Shown here piece by piece: positions 33,921-44,634 of a stretch of DNA of 45,397 bases. Both the position numbers and the translations under genes were made by a program. This DNA is from Gnetum montanum (taxonomy: Eukaryota; Streptophyta; Gnetopsida; Gnetales; Gnetaceae). The DNA lies in NCBI GenBank assembly GCA_015680685.1, contig MNCI01006842.1:3833-49229 (forward strand). The letters run 5' to 3'. Within the stretch, counting starts at the first letter, position 1, and every line of letters begins with the position of its first letter. The notes under the pieces are model-generated. The model did not search any database, was not told where the DNA came from, and saw only the letters and a program-made list of their open reading frames with translations.

Positions 33921-34481
33921 TTAGCTCCTGAGCTTCTTGGATGGTGACGAAAACCCAAGTCTGAGTTCCAGATCAAGCTTTTCTTCCTCCTCCAAAACAA
34001 ATCTGTTGCATGATCTCTGACAATAATCAACAACAGTGCCTGATTCATCTGGGGGAGACAGACATCTCTTCCTCTTCCCGGGAATATCAAAATGCTCTTG
34101 CTGCGGCTGATTATAAATGATGTCTGCCTGGTAATTTCCACAACTGTTCTCTTTGAAATAATTCTCAGGCTTCTTGTCATTCTCCTCTGACAAACCCTGA
34201 AAAGGGAAAGTAGCAGAGGCAGAGGCTTCTGGATAGAAGTACTGGTAAACTGACAAGGGCTGATGATGATGATGATTCAGAGCCACACGCTGATCATCAT
34301 GAATAATATCAGCGGAGGCAGATAAAGATGATGATGCTGCTGACAGATGATTTCTTTCAGATCTCATCAGAGCTTTTTGCTCTCTGTGGATATTCATGTG
34401 GCCTCCCAATGCCTGAGCAGACTTAAAAACCTTGAAGCAGAAATTGCATTTGTAACTTGATCTTGTGTGCAGAACTTCCAT
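33921..34481 (-). CDS. SUPERMAN-like single C2H2 zinc-finger repressor with EAR motif
   Basis: Intact 186-residue ORF, the only convincing host gene. One C2H2 finger lies at the N-terminus (Cys12, Cys15, His28, His32) with the plant-specific QALGGH core (residues 23-28), within [12 protein letters not shown], the form typical of SUPERMAN-like proteins. A basic KRKR (136-139) may be a nuclear signal, and DLELRL (170-175) is the EAR repression motif of the family. Between them are Ser- and His-rich stretches (HHHH 70-73). Length and layout fit a small nuclear transcriptional repressor; relatives act in floral, leaf or shoot patterning, but the ortholog cannot be named. The start is firm: an in-frame TGA lies eight codons upstream (34503-34505) and this is the first ATG after it. 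No intron interrupts the coding part. Low-copy DNA surrounds it. Confidence 0.92.
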   Translation of the reverse strand: MEVLHTRSSYKCNFCFKVFKSAQALGGHMNIHREQKALMRSERNHLSAASSSLSASADIIHDDQRVALNHHHHQPLSVYQYFYPEASASATFPFQGLSEENDKKPENYFKENSCGNYQADIIYNQPQQEHFDIPGKRKRCLSPPDESGTVVDYCQRSCNRFVLEEEEKLDLELRLGFSSPSKKLRS

Positions 34482-34830
34482 GATGATGATGATGTTGATT
34501 GCTCAAATATTCCTGCTCCTCTGAACATCTGATTCATACACAAATACTTCAAGAAAAACAGCAACAATGATCAACCCAGCAGCCCTCAAAGTCATTCAGG
34601 ATTCACAGTTACGTTTTCCTGCAATGAAAATGAAAATAAACTTTCATTCTAAATGGCTGATTGGCACAGAATTTGCTCTCCAATGCAGGAAACTTTTCTT
34701 CCCGTCAAGAACCTATCAAATTTAATGTCTGAAACGAAAGAGCCTTTGAATTTTCAGAGGCAGTCCTGATTTTATGACACATCCTGACATGCACTAACGT
34801 ACAAACTGGAATATAATATCCCACGCTCAA
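34482..34830 (-). promoter_or_regulatory. 5' flank of the zinc-finger gene
   Basis: Upstream of the ATG on the minus strand are a CAT/ATC microsatellite, a pyrimidine-rich TTTTCATTTTCATTGCAG near 34618-34636 that could be a 3' splice site of a 5'-UTR intron, a CCAAT box (34660-34664) and a weak TATA-like TATTATATT at about 34811-34819. No strong promoter layout is visible, so the transcription start is open. Confidence 0.3.
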
Positions 34831-36959
34831 GAGACTCGGTATTTAGATATTTTTAGGGCTTAGATTCAAACCATGGACTGGATGAAGAACTAAAACATAT
34901 TAGGAGTTTGACCAGATTTACAATTCTAATATGCCATCTATATTTAATGTGCTTTATTGCAGTTGCAAGAAAATATGGTATTCATCTTTAATGCTATTTG
35001 TATTGCACAATTGGCGTATTCCTTCAATAGGAGTAATTTTGAGCCATCTAAGTATTTCAACTCTTAAATAGTAAGATCTCATTTATTCACTACTAATTAT
35101 CCATGGTAAATAATTTGTTTTTGAATAAGGTCTCTCTTAAAACTATTTTTGTTAATTCCATTTCCTAACAATTTTCAGACATTCTTAAGTTAATCTTACC
35201 AACATTTTTGTGGCATTGAAATTATCTATTATTTAATTGAGTATGGGAAATGAGAAATATAATAGAAATCTCACTAGTATTATAAAATCTTTATTCAATG
35301 AAAATATTAAAATTACTTTAATATTTGTTGGTTGTATGTTTTTATGAATGTAAATTTCATTCAAATCCTCCTCAACATGTAATATATAAAGATATCTATA
35401 ATATAACACTAGTTTTTGACTAGCAAAAACTTTGAAGATAAAGTATAGTGTACAATTGTTTTTGCTAACCATGTGTAGTTTACAAATTAACTCATCCATT
35501 ATTTTCCTTTTCTATTTTTATAGAAGGTTCACTAATCTTGATGGTATTAAATATCTCATTAGTTTAATGTTATTTTTCATATTTGGATCATAAGCATGTG
35601 CTTTTACAAAGCTCCTTTAATACTTATTCATTCTAGGAAAATGTGCATATTCATCTACAATAGGAACTTCTTTAGGAAAGCTTAGTAGATTGTGCTTGTT
35701 AAAGCAATACAAGGTAAAGAGAATTCTTGCACAGACGTTTTGATAAAGGTTAAATGTATTATATTATCTTTATATTTTGTATTGACTACTATATTTTTTA
35801 AAGTTATATGATTTTTGTAAATTTTTGTAAATTAGCTATTTTTGAAAATATTAATATATTACAATAATTAATTTCTAATATTCAATTTTTATTGGTTCAA
35901 ACTAACTATTATGTTTGTAATGTTATGAATAAGGTAAAGTACGATATGTATTAAAAGATCTAGAAGAACTTGAAGTATTTGAAACCTAATAAAGTTACAA
36001 GGGAGGAAGCCATATTAGAGATGTACTAACATGTATAGGATATACTCATTGAATTGTGCTTCTTCAAGTAGTTAGAGGAATGGGGAATTCCTAGAGTATT
36101 ATATCTTATGATTGTAATACTCATTGAATTAAACTTATTGAATTAAACTCATTGAATTAAACTTATTGTAATATCTTGGAATTTTTTTTTGATTATTATA
36201 CTTTCTTATGATTATATTATTTTATACAGTGTATCTTAGAGGCTCAATGCTTACTCTACCAAGCACTTTCAAAGGGGCCACTAAATGAGTAAAAGCTTAA
36301 CCTTTTTTCAAGGTTTTAAACCTAAGTTTAAGAAAAATTGAATAAGTTGCAATCATTAAAAATGATCATACTATATTTGTTAACTTCTCTAAATAATTAT
36401 ATCATGGTTCTTTTGTAAATGTTCTTCTAAAAGTTGTGGTTGTTGAAGTAAATATATATTATGTTTTTTTGGAACTTGTTAATTTGTTAAATAACATTGT
36501 GTTTGAATCTTGACATTTTCTAATAGTTTTAGAGGAAAGAGGGATGTTGCACCATCAAAACAAAATGTATTACAGAGAAAACATTTAAAGTACAAATAAA
36601 GAGGAGCACCAAGGAGAGCAAAATTTTAACATAATATAAAATGAAAGGTCCAATGTTTTTTGAATGTCTTTCCAAATTTTCACCATTATAATCAATGTTT
36701 TAAAAATATTTTTTCTAGGGTAGGATGAGGATTAGACCATTCCCTCTTTCAAATGTACCTTTTTTAATTTTTACATGCTTCTAAAGTCTTTTTATGAATT
36801 AAAAAAAGACTCTAGAGGAGTACATTTATGATTGCTTCGAGATGGTCATACTTATGGCCTTAACGAACTATGAATAAACAATAACGATGGAAATTATAAT
36901 AATGAGAACATAAATAATTAAAATTTAACTAATAAGGCATAAACATATTAAACTATTAA
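34831..36959. other. AT-rich intergenic DNA
   Basis: No coding pattern. A 14-bp unit CATTGAATTAAACT (or TTATTGAATTAAAC) repeats about 3.5 times at 36122-36170. The U5 end of the LTR of element C should lie somewhere within the last few hundred bases, but I cannot find its CTCATCA terminus. Confidence 0.5.
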
Positions 36960-37334
36960 ATGCATAAAATAACTAAGTCCAAATGCTGCAAGGATTGCTT
37001 GAACAGTTCATCTTTATTGTCGTCATGCCAATGGGCTCAAATACATCAACGCTCGAATAAAGATTTGATCACTTTTCTTACACCTACTACAGGCACTTGG
37101 AAAATATTCTATCTCTTGCGGGAACAAACTACAAGAGCTTCGCTACAACTACTCAAAAATATGCCTAAATGAGGCAGAAGGCCCTCATATTTATAGGCCG
37201 GGAAGGGTGGCTGCATAAACGGGGCCATGTCGACGCAGGGTGGCTATGTCGACAAGCCCGCATCGACGCGGCCACGTATACATGGCCTCATATATACAGC
37301 CCAATCGATGGATTGACTAAATGACACTTCATCA
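36960..37334 (-). repeat. 3' LTR of element C (left boundary uncertain)
   Basis: On the minus strand it starts at 37334 with TGATGAAG next to the polypurine tract. U3 (37200-37334) is GC-rich with GTCGAYRYRGCC-type units, such as GTCGACATAGCC and GCGTCGATGCGG. TATAAATA lies at 37188-37195, and AATAAAGATGAAC near 37009-37021. From the TATA box to about 36985 it aligns with the LTRs of A (GAATAAAGATTTG, GGAAAATATTCTATCTCT shared). Beyond that the U5 end is not recognisable. Confidence 0.75.
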
Positions 37335-37350
37335 TACCCCCACGACTGAG
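37335..37350 (-). other. 3' polypurine tract of element C
   Basis: Minus-strand CTCAGTCGTGGGGGTA abuts TGATGAAG, the start of the 3' LTR. Confidence 0.75.
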
Positions 37351-37585
37351 CAAAATCTCATCCTCGAGTTACTTTACAATTTGGAAGGTATGGATTCTTA
37401 TTTACAACACACATAACTTAAACACATACAAGACACACACATGACACAACATAAATTTGACCAAGTGCCCGAGTTACAGAGGGGAACAATTCACAAAAAT
37501 GGTGGTGTTTGGTGAAAAAATTTAACACCTCTTCGGTCCTAGAGCCTCTACTATGTAGGATGATGCACAAAATTGCTGGAGAAGA

Positions 37586-40440
37586 TCACACCATCCCTAG
37601 GGGCAGTGGTTCTGATGGACCCTCTCTAGCCTCTGGCCCATGCATTCGTGGTGGCACGGATGTTGGTAGTCCTACGGTAGCTGCAACTTCTGGAGGCAGC
37701 TGGAAAGCCTCCAAGAAAGCCCTCATTTTCTCTTCTTTACTTCTGGGGTTGTTCACAATCCAGGTAGCTTCTCCAATGTGTGCTGGAACTGGAACTTCCC
37801 AAAGGCAAGCCAGTGCTAGAAGGAGTTCTTTTAAATTGACAAACCAGGCTGTGAACAGCTTGCGTTTGATATCGAATGCTTGGATTGATGACTGTAGTTG
37901 TTGGTAGTCACTCATTCTTCAGGCCAGGTCCTCCGCAATGGTATGTTAGCCTTCAACGCTTGTGCGGAGGGCCTCGAGTTCTACGTTTGCTATTTCCAGC
38001 TTTTGTTTAGTTGCCTTGTGTGCCTGGAACTCACCCTCATATAAGGAATACGAGGCGGCCACTTTTTTTCTAACTCTGATCACGGTCTCTCAGCTATGAG
38101 CATAGCTAGGTTTTCATATCGAAGGTTGGCCAATTCCATGTATTTTGTCATTTCTTTGATTTGTAGCTCTTTTAAGCGGATTTCTACTTTGTTGTATGCG
38201 TTCAACCCATCAAAGATGGATGTCCATATATCACATCCCTCTCGGAGCTACTAGAGTGCTTGGTTCATCTTGGCTTTAGCAACTTGAATGTGCTTCTAGT
38301 TCACCTCCTTCTACAATCCCACTTGGTCCCTGTAATGATTTTTGACTTTTTTGAACTTCAAGGCCTCATTTTTCCAAGCGAAAACTTCGATTGCAAACTT
38401 CTGTCACAATGCCCAAACCTCCTCCATTGATAGATTTCTATTTTTAGTTGCCAACCTTCTTATGTTTGCGTTCACCCTAGCTAGCTCCTCCTACTGTTGG
38501 TGGACGAAATCCTTCATGTGTTCGTTCTCTATACCAACATTGCGCAGGCGATGAACTTCTGCGGTCAACTACACATTCTCCTGGTGAACCCCCGCCAAGT
38601 CCTTCTCTAAGTAATACGCTCAAGCATCTACTATGGACTTATTAAGGATTTTCATCTCTCTCACATCCTCAACAACCTGAAGTTTAAGCTAAAGATGTTG
38701 AAAAGCTTCATCTCTAGTGATTTCATGGTTGAGGATGGCTAGATCCGCAAGCTGGGCTCTTAATTGGGCTATCTCAGTTACCAAGTGCTGACAAGTGGCT
38801 TGAGCAACTTCTAGTTGCCCTTTCAAGATGATGCTCTTGTCCCTTGCCGATAGCAGCTTCGACTGGGTTGCAGTGATGTTGTTCGGAAGGTCGAAGACAT
38901 CCAGAAGCGGTTGCCTAGTTCCTACCAGTCGGCCCAACAATTCTTCATGTTGAGATGCATCAATCTTGCTACGCAAAGTTCCGGTAGACACTTGTACATC
39001 TTGTAACCCATGAATGTTTAGTACAAGTGCTGCTAGTGCATTGAGGACCATAACAATTGTATCAGTAACCACTTCAGCCATAATTTCCTGTCCCTGGTGC
39101 TGTATCACCAAGACCATCACCTCTTCACCATCTTCCAAGTGTACCGAGAAAGTAGCAGCTTTCACTAAGATTTCAGGGAATAACTACTGTGTTGCAGTTG
39201 ATACATATCGGATGCTTGGATCTATTCTAGGTGGAATTGGTGCTCGAGTAGTAGAGAATATCGGCCCTACCCTTTCAAGCAAGCTGATTGATTGAGCCAC
39301 TTGCTCCAAGTGGCTCATGCTAGGGCGATAGATCGAAGCATCTTCTCCTCCACCAGTCCTGCCAGATTGCTCTTGCTTACTTAAGAGCATTTTCTGGAGC
39401 TCGCAGATGTATTCTGCTATCTTTTGCGAGCCCGACTGTGTTGTTTATGTAGGTGGTGGAGGTGGTTGTTGCTCTTCCTTTGTCTGTGTGGCGGTAGGTA
39501 TTTTGTCTTTCATCATTTCGTCCCACGAGGCAATTGGGACGCGTTGGATGATATCATTAGAGTACCATGCTATCCCTACTCATTTTCATAACTTTCGGAT
39601 TAGGCAAGGAAAGGAGAGAGCTCGTCTTCCATGTTCATTCTCAGCGAAACTTTTTTCAATCTCTAGAAACAACAATTTTGGAAGACTCATGGGAAATTTT
39701 CCACTCAAGGCAGCACATGCACGAGCGGAGAAAGCTGTGATTTTGCTAGGTCTTACCATTGGATTCAAATGGTAAGACACTATCTTGAAGTATACTCTCT
39801 ACGCTGTGGTCAAGGAGCCAAATTCCTTGCGCTCTACCCTATAGCATCGTTGGATCCATTGCGCCTTCACCTCTAGATCGGCCTACTTTGGAATTTCTGC
39901 CACATCTACCCTAATTTCAGGCAACCCCAGAGCTTGCGCTATTACTTCTGAAGAGTAAGAGACATAAATGTCTTTGATTCTTACTCTTGAACCTGGTTGC
40001 CAATTCGTCCAGAAGAGATGGGTTTCTCCTAAGTACCACTCACCACTAGTTGTGATGATTGGCCACATCGAATAGTTCTGCAATTAAAGTCTCACATCTT
40101 CTGGAGCCTTCTCAAGGAATGGTCCAAAATTTAACTCTTGGAGGACCATCCGTTGCACCTCGCGTGGTGTGATAGCATCAAGGCAAGCTTGGGTCAGGAT
40201 GACCTCAAGTCGTGGTGTTATCCCAGGAGTCTCATCCTCGAGCAATTTCTTGCTAGGAATCTCCTCTTTGAGAATCTGGTGAACAGATTCCACATCAGGT
40301 CTTTCAAGGAAGGGCCCAATTGCATGAGAGCCCTCCGCATACTCTAGCAATTACACTCCTCATCCCCTTCCCGTGCATGGGTGCTTGTCCCTTGGTTGTG
40401 ACGGTCCTTCGTCCCTTGGGTGTTTTAGTTTGGGTGCCAT
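37586..40440 (-). pseudogene. third ORF (ORF3) of element C
   Basis: From ATG at 40440 (MAPKLKHPRDEGPSQPRDKH) to TGA at 37586-37588, about 951 codons. One frame holds to about 38069, where a run of seven A has a one-base frameshift; then the frame stays open to the end. About twenty in-frame stops interrupt it, TAG most often. By approximate codon: HAIGPFLERPDVESV (40); TPRLEVILTQACLD (80); a folded region with LGETHLFWTNWQPG, VRIKDIYVSYSSEVIAQALG and ALSFPCLIRKL (120-290), which resembles the domain of uncharacterised plant-transposon proteins; a proline run (320); a long coiled-coil stretch (430-850); conserved C-terminal REEMRAFLEAFQLPPEVAA-like block (about 900). I see no signal peptide or membrane helix. 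Role unknown: nuclear or structural protein, perhaps an envelope replacement. Confidence 0.8.
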
Positions 40441-40637
40441 CTGCAATAAAACATAACCATCCGTTAGACCGTTCATAAGTAGTTTACGATGGTCCGTATA
40501 TACTTTCTCAGTTTGACCAAGTTACATTAATGGCATAGGCACACCATTAAGTTTCCTGGAGTGTTAAGTTAGGGGTTAGGACCAAAGCTTTCATAATTAA
40601 CAAACTAATTAATTAATTAATTAATTATAGAAAGGAA

Positions 40638-40655
40638 CCACCCCCCACAACTGAG
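40638..40655 (-). other. second polypurine-like tract of element C
   Basis: Minus-strand CTCAGTTGTGGGGGGTGG is close to the 3' tract CTCAGTCGTGGGGGTA. It lies between the internal TATA box and the third ORF. Confidence 0.55.
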
Positions 40656-40807
40656 AGCATACCTCCGGGTGCGGAAAAAGGACAAGGACAAGTGGATGCG
40701 GACATGCAATGGAAGGTAGGTGCATTGGGAAGGGTTAGGTAGAAAAATTGGCAAAAATTCCCTTCAATTTGGACTCCAAATGATGAAAAATGAACAAGTG
40801 CAATGGG

Positions 40808-40893
40808 ATATATATAGGGATTGGGCGCTGCGTTGACAAGGCTGTGTATATGCAAGCATTGCATATACGGGGCCCGATATACGCAGCACTGTT
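40808..40893 (-). promoter_or_regulatory. internal U3-like promoter upstream of the third ORF, element C
   Basis: On the minus strand, GC-rich units (GCTGCGTATATCGGGCCCCG, CTTGCATATACACAGCC, GTCAACGCAGCG) like those in this element's LTR U3 are followed by a TATATATA box (40808-40816). The third ORF starts about 370 bp downstream. B has the same arrangement at 25432-25490. Promoter function is inferred. Confidence 0.5.
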
Positions 40894-42250
40894 CACCCAT
40901 GGACCAACGTTGACCAACCCATAAAACACCCAAAATGATGAATTTAAAAGCCCAAATTGAGGTAGTTGAAGTGCAAAAAAGGCCCGATCATGGCTAATGA
41001 CAAGAGGAAGGTAATGAAACATGAAAAGACACAAAATTGGAGAACAGGATTGGAAAAGAACTTTGTGAGGATGAAATCGAATGATGGGACACTAAAACCA
41101 GTCAACCAAGAAATCCAAAGGATGGGAGGCTTAACAGGAAAAGCCAAGAGTATGCAGGTCAGTCCTCCCCATAGTAGGCAATAGCCTTTGTAGCCCCTAC
41201 ATACCGTCAACACTAGGGTCCGTGGGCCCGGGTGCCAAGAATTGGTGTTGGCCTATTAAGACTCCAAACCAAGAGAACCCACCAAGGCATGAGAGACCTA
41301 CAGAAAACACAATGAACACAAAAAACATAAAAAGGGTAGTGAGGTGAGTATGGAGAGAAGTGGGAACAGAGGAAGAGGAGAGAATGAAAAGTTCGAGTGT
41401 TGGCCACATGAAACCTCATGTGCGATTTTGGTTAAGTGACCCGGTAGAACCCTCCTAAGGTCAGACCCAAAACCATCCACCATCAGTGACATCGCAGCAA
41501 TAAATGAAGTTTCGACCATCCCCCAAGGAAACAAGGATGACCCCATAGAGAACCACCACTCTAGGAAATGTGAGAAGAAGAAAGTGAGATGGGACGAAGT
41601 TAGAGGGGACCAAGGAAGTCCCATAACTAAAGCGGATGGCCCATGAGAGGTGGTCTAAGGGGTGTGCTTTGAATCCTCATTTTATTTGTTTATTTTGGTT
41701 TTGCTTCTTCTTATTCTTTTTTTGAAATTTTGAAATTGTTTTAGTGAGGACCACATCATGCAAGGTCAAACTGCCCAGAAGCTTCCATGGAGAGACATTT
41801 GGAGTGGGAGGAAATTCATGAGGAGACACCGACAACCCAGGGAACAAAACAGAACAACAAGTAAAGCATTCCCCTTGAAGTCACACCCGAGTCAAACCAT
41901 TGGGTCATCCCTCAATTTGAGAACTACACAAGTCACACATTAATTAAAATATTTTTAAGTGAAGGGGTTACATGTTCGCAACAATAGGAAAACCATGGAA
42001 TGGTGAATGGGTGAATGACGTGGACTCACTACCAAGTTTATGAAGTGAACACAATGTAAAATCCAAGGACAACCATGCAATGGTGGGAGCCAGATAACAA
42101 GGAAGACTATTACAGTACCCATCGTAACAAAAATCAACCATGTCGAACGTCTGAAGACAATACGACGATGTCTTCCATTACACGAAAAAAATAGATAGTT
42201 ACAAAAACCAAAATTAATGTGCAAATGTATGAATGATGGTGAAAAATAAA

Positions 42251-42367
42251 AAAAGTGTAAAATAATAAGTGTAAAACAAAAAAGTATAAAACAAGAATTG
42301 TAAAACAAAAAATGATAAAACAAGGAAGTGTAAAACAAAAAATTGTAAAACAAAAAATGATAAAATG
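42251..42367. repeat. array of GTAAAACAAAAA-type units in element C
   Basis: About eight loosely spaced copies of (T)GTAAAACAAAAA or ATAAAACAAG. On the sense (minus) strand this is a TTTTTGTTTTAC array just after the end of pol. Element A has a degenerate array at the same relative position (9976-10066). Confidence 0.8.
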
Positions 42368-42388
42368 GTGAGGGGTGTAGAGAATGGA

Positions 42389-44633
42389 TTAGCAGGGATG
42401 ATGGTCTCCCCCACGACTGGGTGGAAAGGAGGAGATACAAAAAATGGAAAGAGGGTGACCGGCTAATGATGAGGCTGTGGCACTAGTCGTGTGGAGCTCA
42501 TGGAAAGGTTTTAATTGTTGGCGGTTGACTAACTGTGTTCTGGTAGGATCCCCAGGTTTGTGGATGAGCAAGGTCCCAGATGGAAAGGTTTCAGAGACAA
42601 TATAAGGTCCCTCCCATAGTGTCTAAAACTTTGTCAGTTGGGATACATGTAAGGGGTTCCAATACAATACCTTGTCTCCACATCTAAATGTGACCTTTGG
42701 AATCCTAAGATCATGTTGTTTCTTGTTATAGGCCTTGTGGATTTCATTTGAAAATAGGGCCACTAATCGGTTCTCATCTAGCACACTTAAATTGATTAAT
42801 CGTTCACATTGTGCTAGTGGTAGGTCAAGGCTGAGGTCACTAGCTATGGATAGTGTCTAAAGTTTTGCTTGGATTGGAAGTGTTGGCAACTTTCCGTACA
42901 CTAACTCATAGTGAGAGTACCCTATAGGAAGTTTCCAAGTGGAGCAATAGGCCCATAGGGTATCGTTAGGCTTGGTACTCCAATCCCTTCTGTATTTGCT
43001 AATGGTTCGGGTAAGGATATTGGTGATCTCCCTATTTGTGACTTTAGCCTGCCTGTTGGCTTGGGGGTGATAGGGTGTTGTGAATTTATGCGTTACCCCC
43101 AAGCATTGCATGAGCTTTCAAAAAGTGACACCCGTGAAGTGAGTCCCATTATCAGAAATGAGTGCACGTGGCACTCCAAACCTGGTAATGCTTTGTTGCT
43201 GGACAAATCATGTAGTGGTGTTGGAAGAACAGTCGATGACTGTTACCACTTCTCCCCTCTTTGTACAGTAGTCCACCGCCACGATGATGTATTTCTTTCC
43301 ATTTAACAAGGGGGTGATGGACCCCATGAAGTTGATACCCTAGATGCTGAAGGGCTCTAGTGGCTGGATCCACTGTTGAGGTCCCTCCAACCATGCTAAA
43401 ATCCCACCATCTCTTTGTCATTGTTCACAGGAGTGGGAAAACCCTTGTGCATCCCTGAAAAGTGTAGGCCAGTAATACCCTGCAAGCAAGATTTTAATGG
43501 TTGTTCAGCATCTAGCATAGTGGCCCCCACAAGGGCCCTCATGAGCATCTTGGAGGATGCATAGTGTATCATCATCAAGGACACACTATTGGACCAAGCC
43601 ATCTATGCACACCTTGTAGAGGTGGCCATTGATTTCCATGAAACGCTTGGCCTTATGGAGAAACTGTTGTTTCTGCCGATGGTTCCATTCCTTTGGTAGC
43701 TTCTGGGTTGTAAGGTAGGTGAGGATGCGGCTGAACCAAGGGGATTCCTTGGATACTTGAGAATCAATGGTGCCTGTGAAGAAGAGTTCATCTAGAAACT
43801 AATCGGATAAGGGCTTCTCCTCTTCTATGTCGTCCCATTGTAACCAAGAAAAGTGGTCAGAAACCACATTCTCGGTTCCCTTTTTGTCTACCATGGTAAG
43901 ATTGAACTCCTGAAGAATCACCAATCACCGAATTATGTGGGGACTCACCATTGGTTTGTTCATCGAGAACCAGATAGCACTATGGTTAGTGTGCACAAAC
44001 ACCTTGTATCCGAGCACATAGTGCCGAAATTTTTCTAATGCGAACACCATCACCATCAATTCCTTCTCGGTGGTGGTATAGTTCAACTGTGCACCCACAA
44101 TGCTACGGCTTGCACAGTGGATATAATATGGATGTTTCTGATTGTCACACTGTGTAAGCACAGCTCCCAAGGCATAGTTGGAGGCATCCATCATAATGTG
44201 AAAAGGTCTAGACCAATCAGGTGCCCATAGAACTGGAGCTTCTACAAGCTTCTGTTTTAGCGCTTGAAATGTAGACTCACATTCCTTGGTCCAAATGAAC
44301 GGAGTGTCCTTCTTTGTAAGTTCTACCAACAACCTGGCTATCTTCAAGAAGCACTCTATGAAATGTTGGTAGTAACCAGTATGTCCAAGGAATGACCGCA
44401 CATCTTTGACGATACTTGGTTGGCGGGTTATTCCTTGGATGACCTTGATCTTTTCAGGGTCTATGCTGATCCCTATTGATGAGATGTGATACCCCAACAC
44501 AATGCCCTCTTGGACCATCAAATGGCTCTTTTTCCAATTGAGCCACAAATTGGTGTCTACACACTATTGGCACATTTAGCCATTGTATGGAACAGAGACA
44601 TGAGATGGTTGAGATGTTCTGAAATATTACAAT
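42389..44633 (-). pseudogene. pol of element C: RT end, RNase H, integrase
   Basis: Athila-like pol in nearly one frame, ending RGGDHHPC with TAA at 42389-42391. RT thumb: VDTNLWLNWKKSHLMVQEG and VRSFLGHTGYYQHFI; a frame change near 44560 precedes it. RNase H: WAPDWSRPFHIMMDASNYA (first Asp kept), TTTEKEL, and HTNHSAI where the third Asp is Asn. After HFSWL the linker runs into integrase: zinc motif HEGPCGGHYAR ... YYWPTLFRDAQ with SCEQ-stop replacing the CDRC pair; core GINFMG (first Asp to Asn), ISDNGTHF (second Asp kept), and NRQAKVTNREI (Glu to Lys); C-terminal GPY/F module WEGPYIV and VNRQQLKPFH. Stops, but few frameshifts. Truncated at the N at 44634; the catalytic FMDD part of RT is not present. 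Confidence 0.88.
42406..42420 (-). other. polypurine-like tract inside the end of pol, element C
   Basis: Minus-strand CCAGTCGTGGGGGAGA encodes part of the terminal SRGGDHHPC and matches the corresponding tracts of A and B. Confidence 0.55.
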
Positions 44634-44634
44634 N

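Larger units (their letters stand above)
40441..42388 (-). other. non-coding spacer of element C between pol and the third ORF
   Basis: No gene in the sense direction. Contents in sense order: GTTTTACA array (42251-42367), the GAGGATTCAAAGCACACCCC block shared with A and B (near 41655-41680), the internal promoter (40808-40893), the second polypurine tract and a leader to the third ORF. An AATT microsatellite lies at 40606-40626. Confidence 0.6.
36960..44633 (-). mobile_element. element C: Athila-like Ty3/gypsy element with third ORF, 5' part missing
   Basis: Sense order on the minus strand: RT end, RNase H and integrase (44633-42389), polypurine-like tract at the end of pol, spacer with internal TATA box, second tract (40638-40655), third ORF (40440-37586), 3' polypurine tract (37335-37350) and 3' LTR. 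Gag, protease, most of RT and the 5' LTR are not in the window: homology ends exactly at the N at 44634. It is closely related to B in pol and the third ORF, and better preserved. Confidence 0.85.

Noticed and set aside
33833-34180. 115-residue frame overlapping the zinc-finger gene
   Set aside because: Same strand in another frame, with no motif; the zinc-finger frame has a finger and an EAR motif.
37509-39295. Plus-strand open frames at 37509-37907 and 39014-39295
   Set aside because: They are antisense to the third ORF of C, which is supported by homology with B.
41955-42440. 161-residue Phe/Leu-rich protein that looks membrane-bound
   Set aside because: The hydrophobic part is the TTTTTGTTTTAC array read in frame; the true pol frame ends at 42389 in another frame.
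43603-43791. 62-residue frame on the minus strand
   Set aside because: It is out of frame with the integrase linker of C, which reads through the same bases with recognisable motifs.
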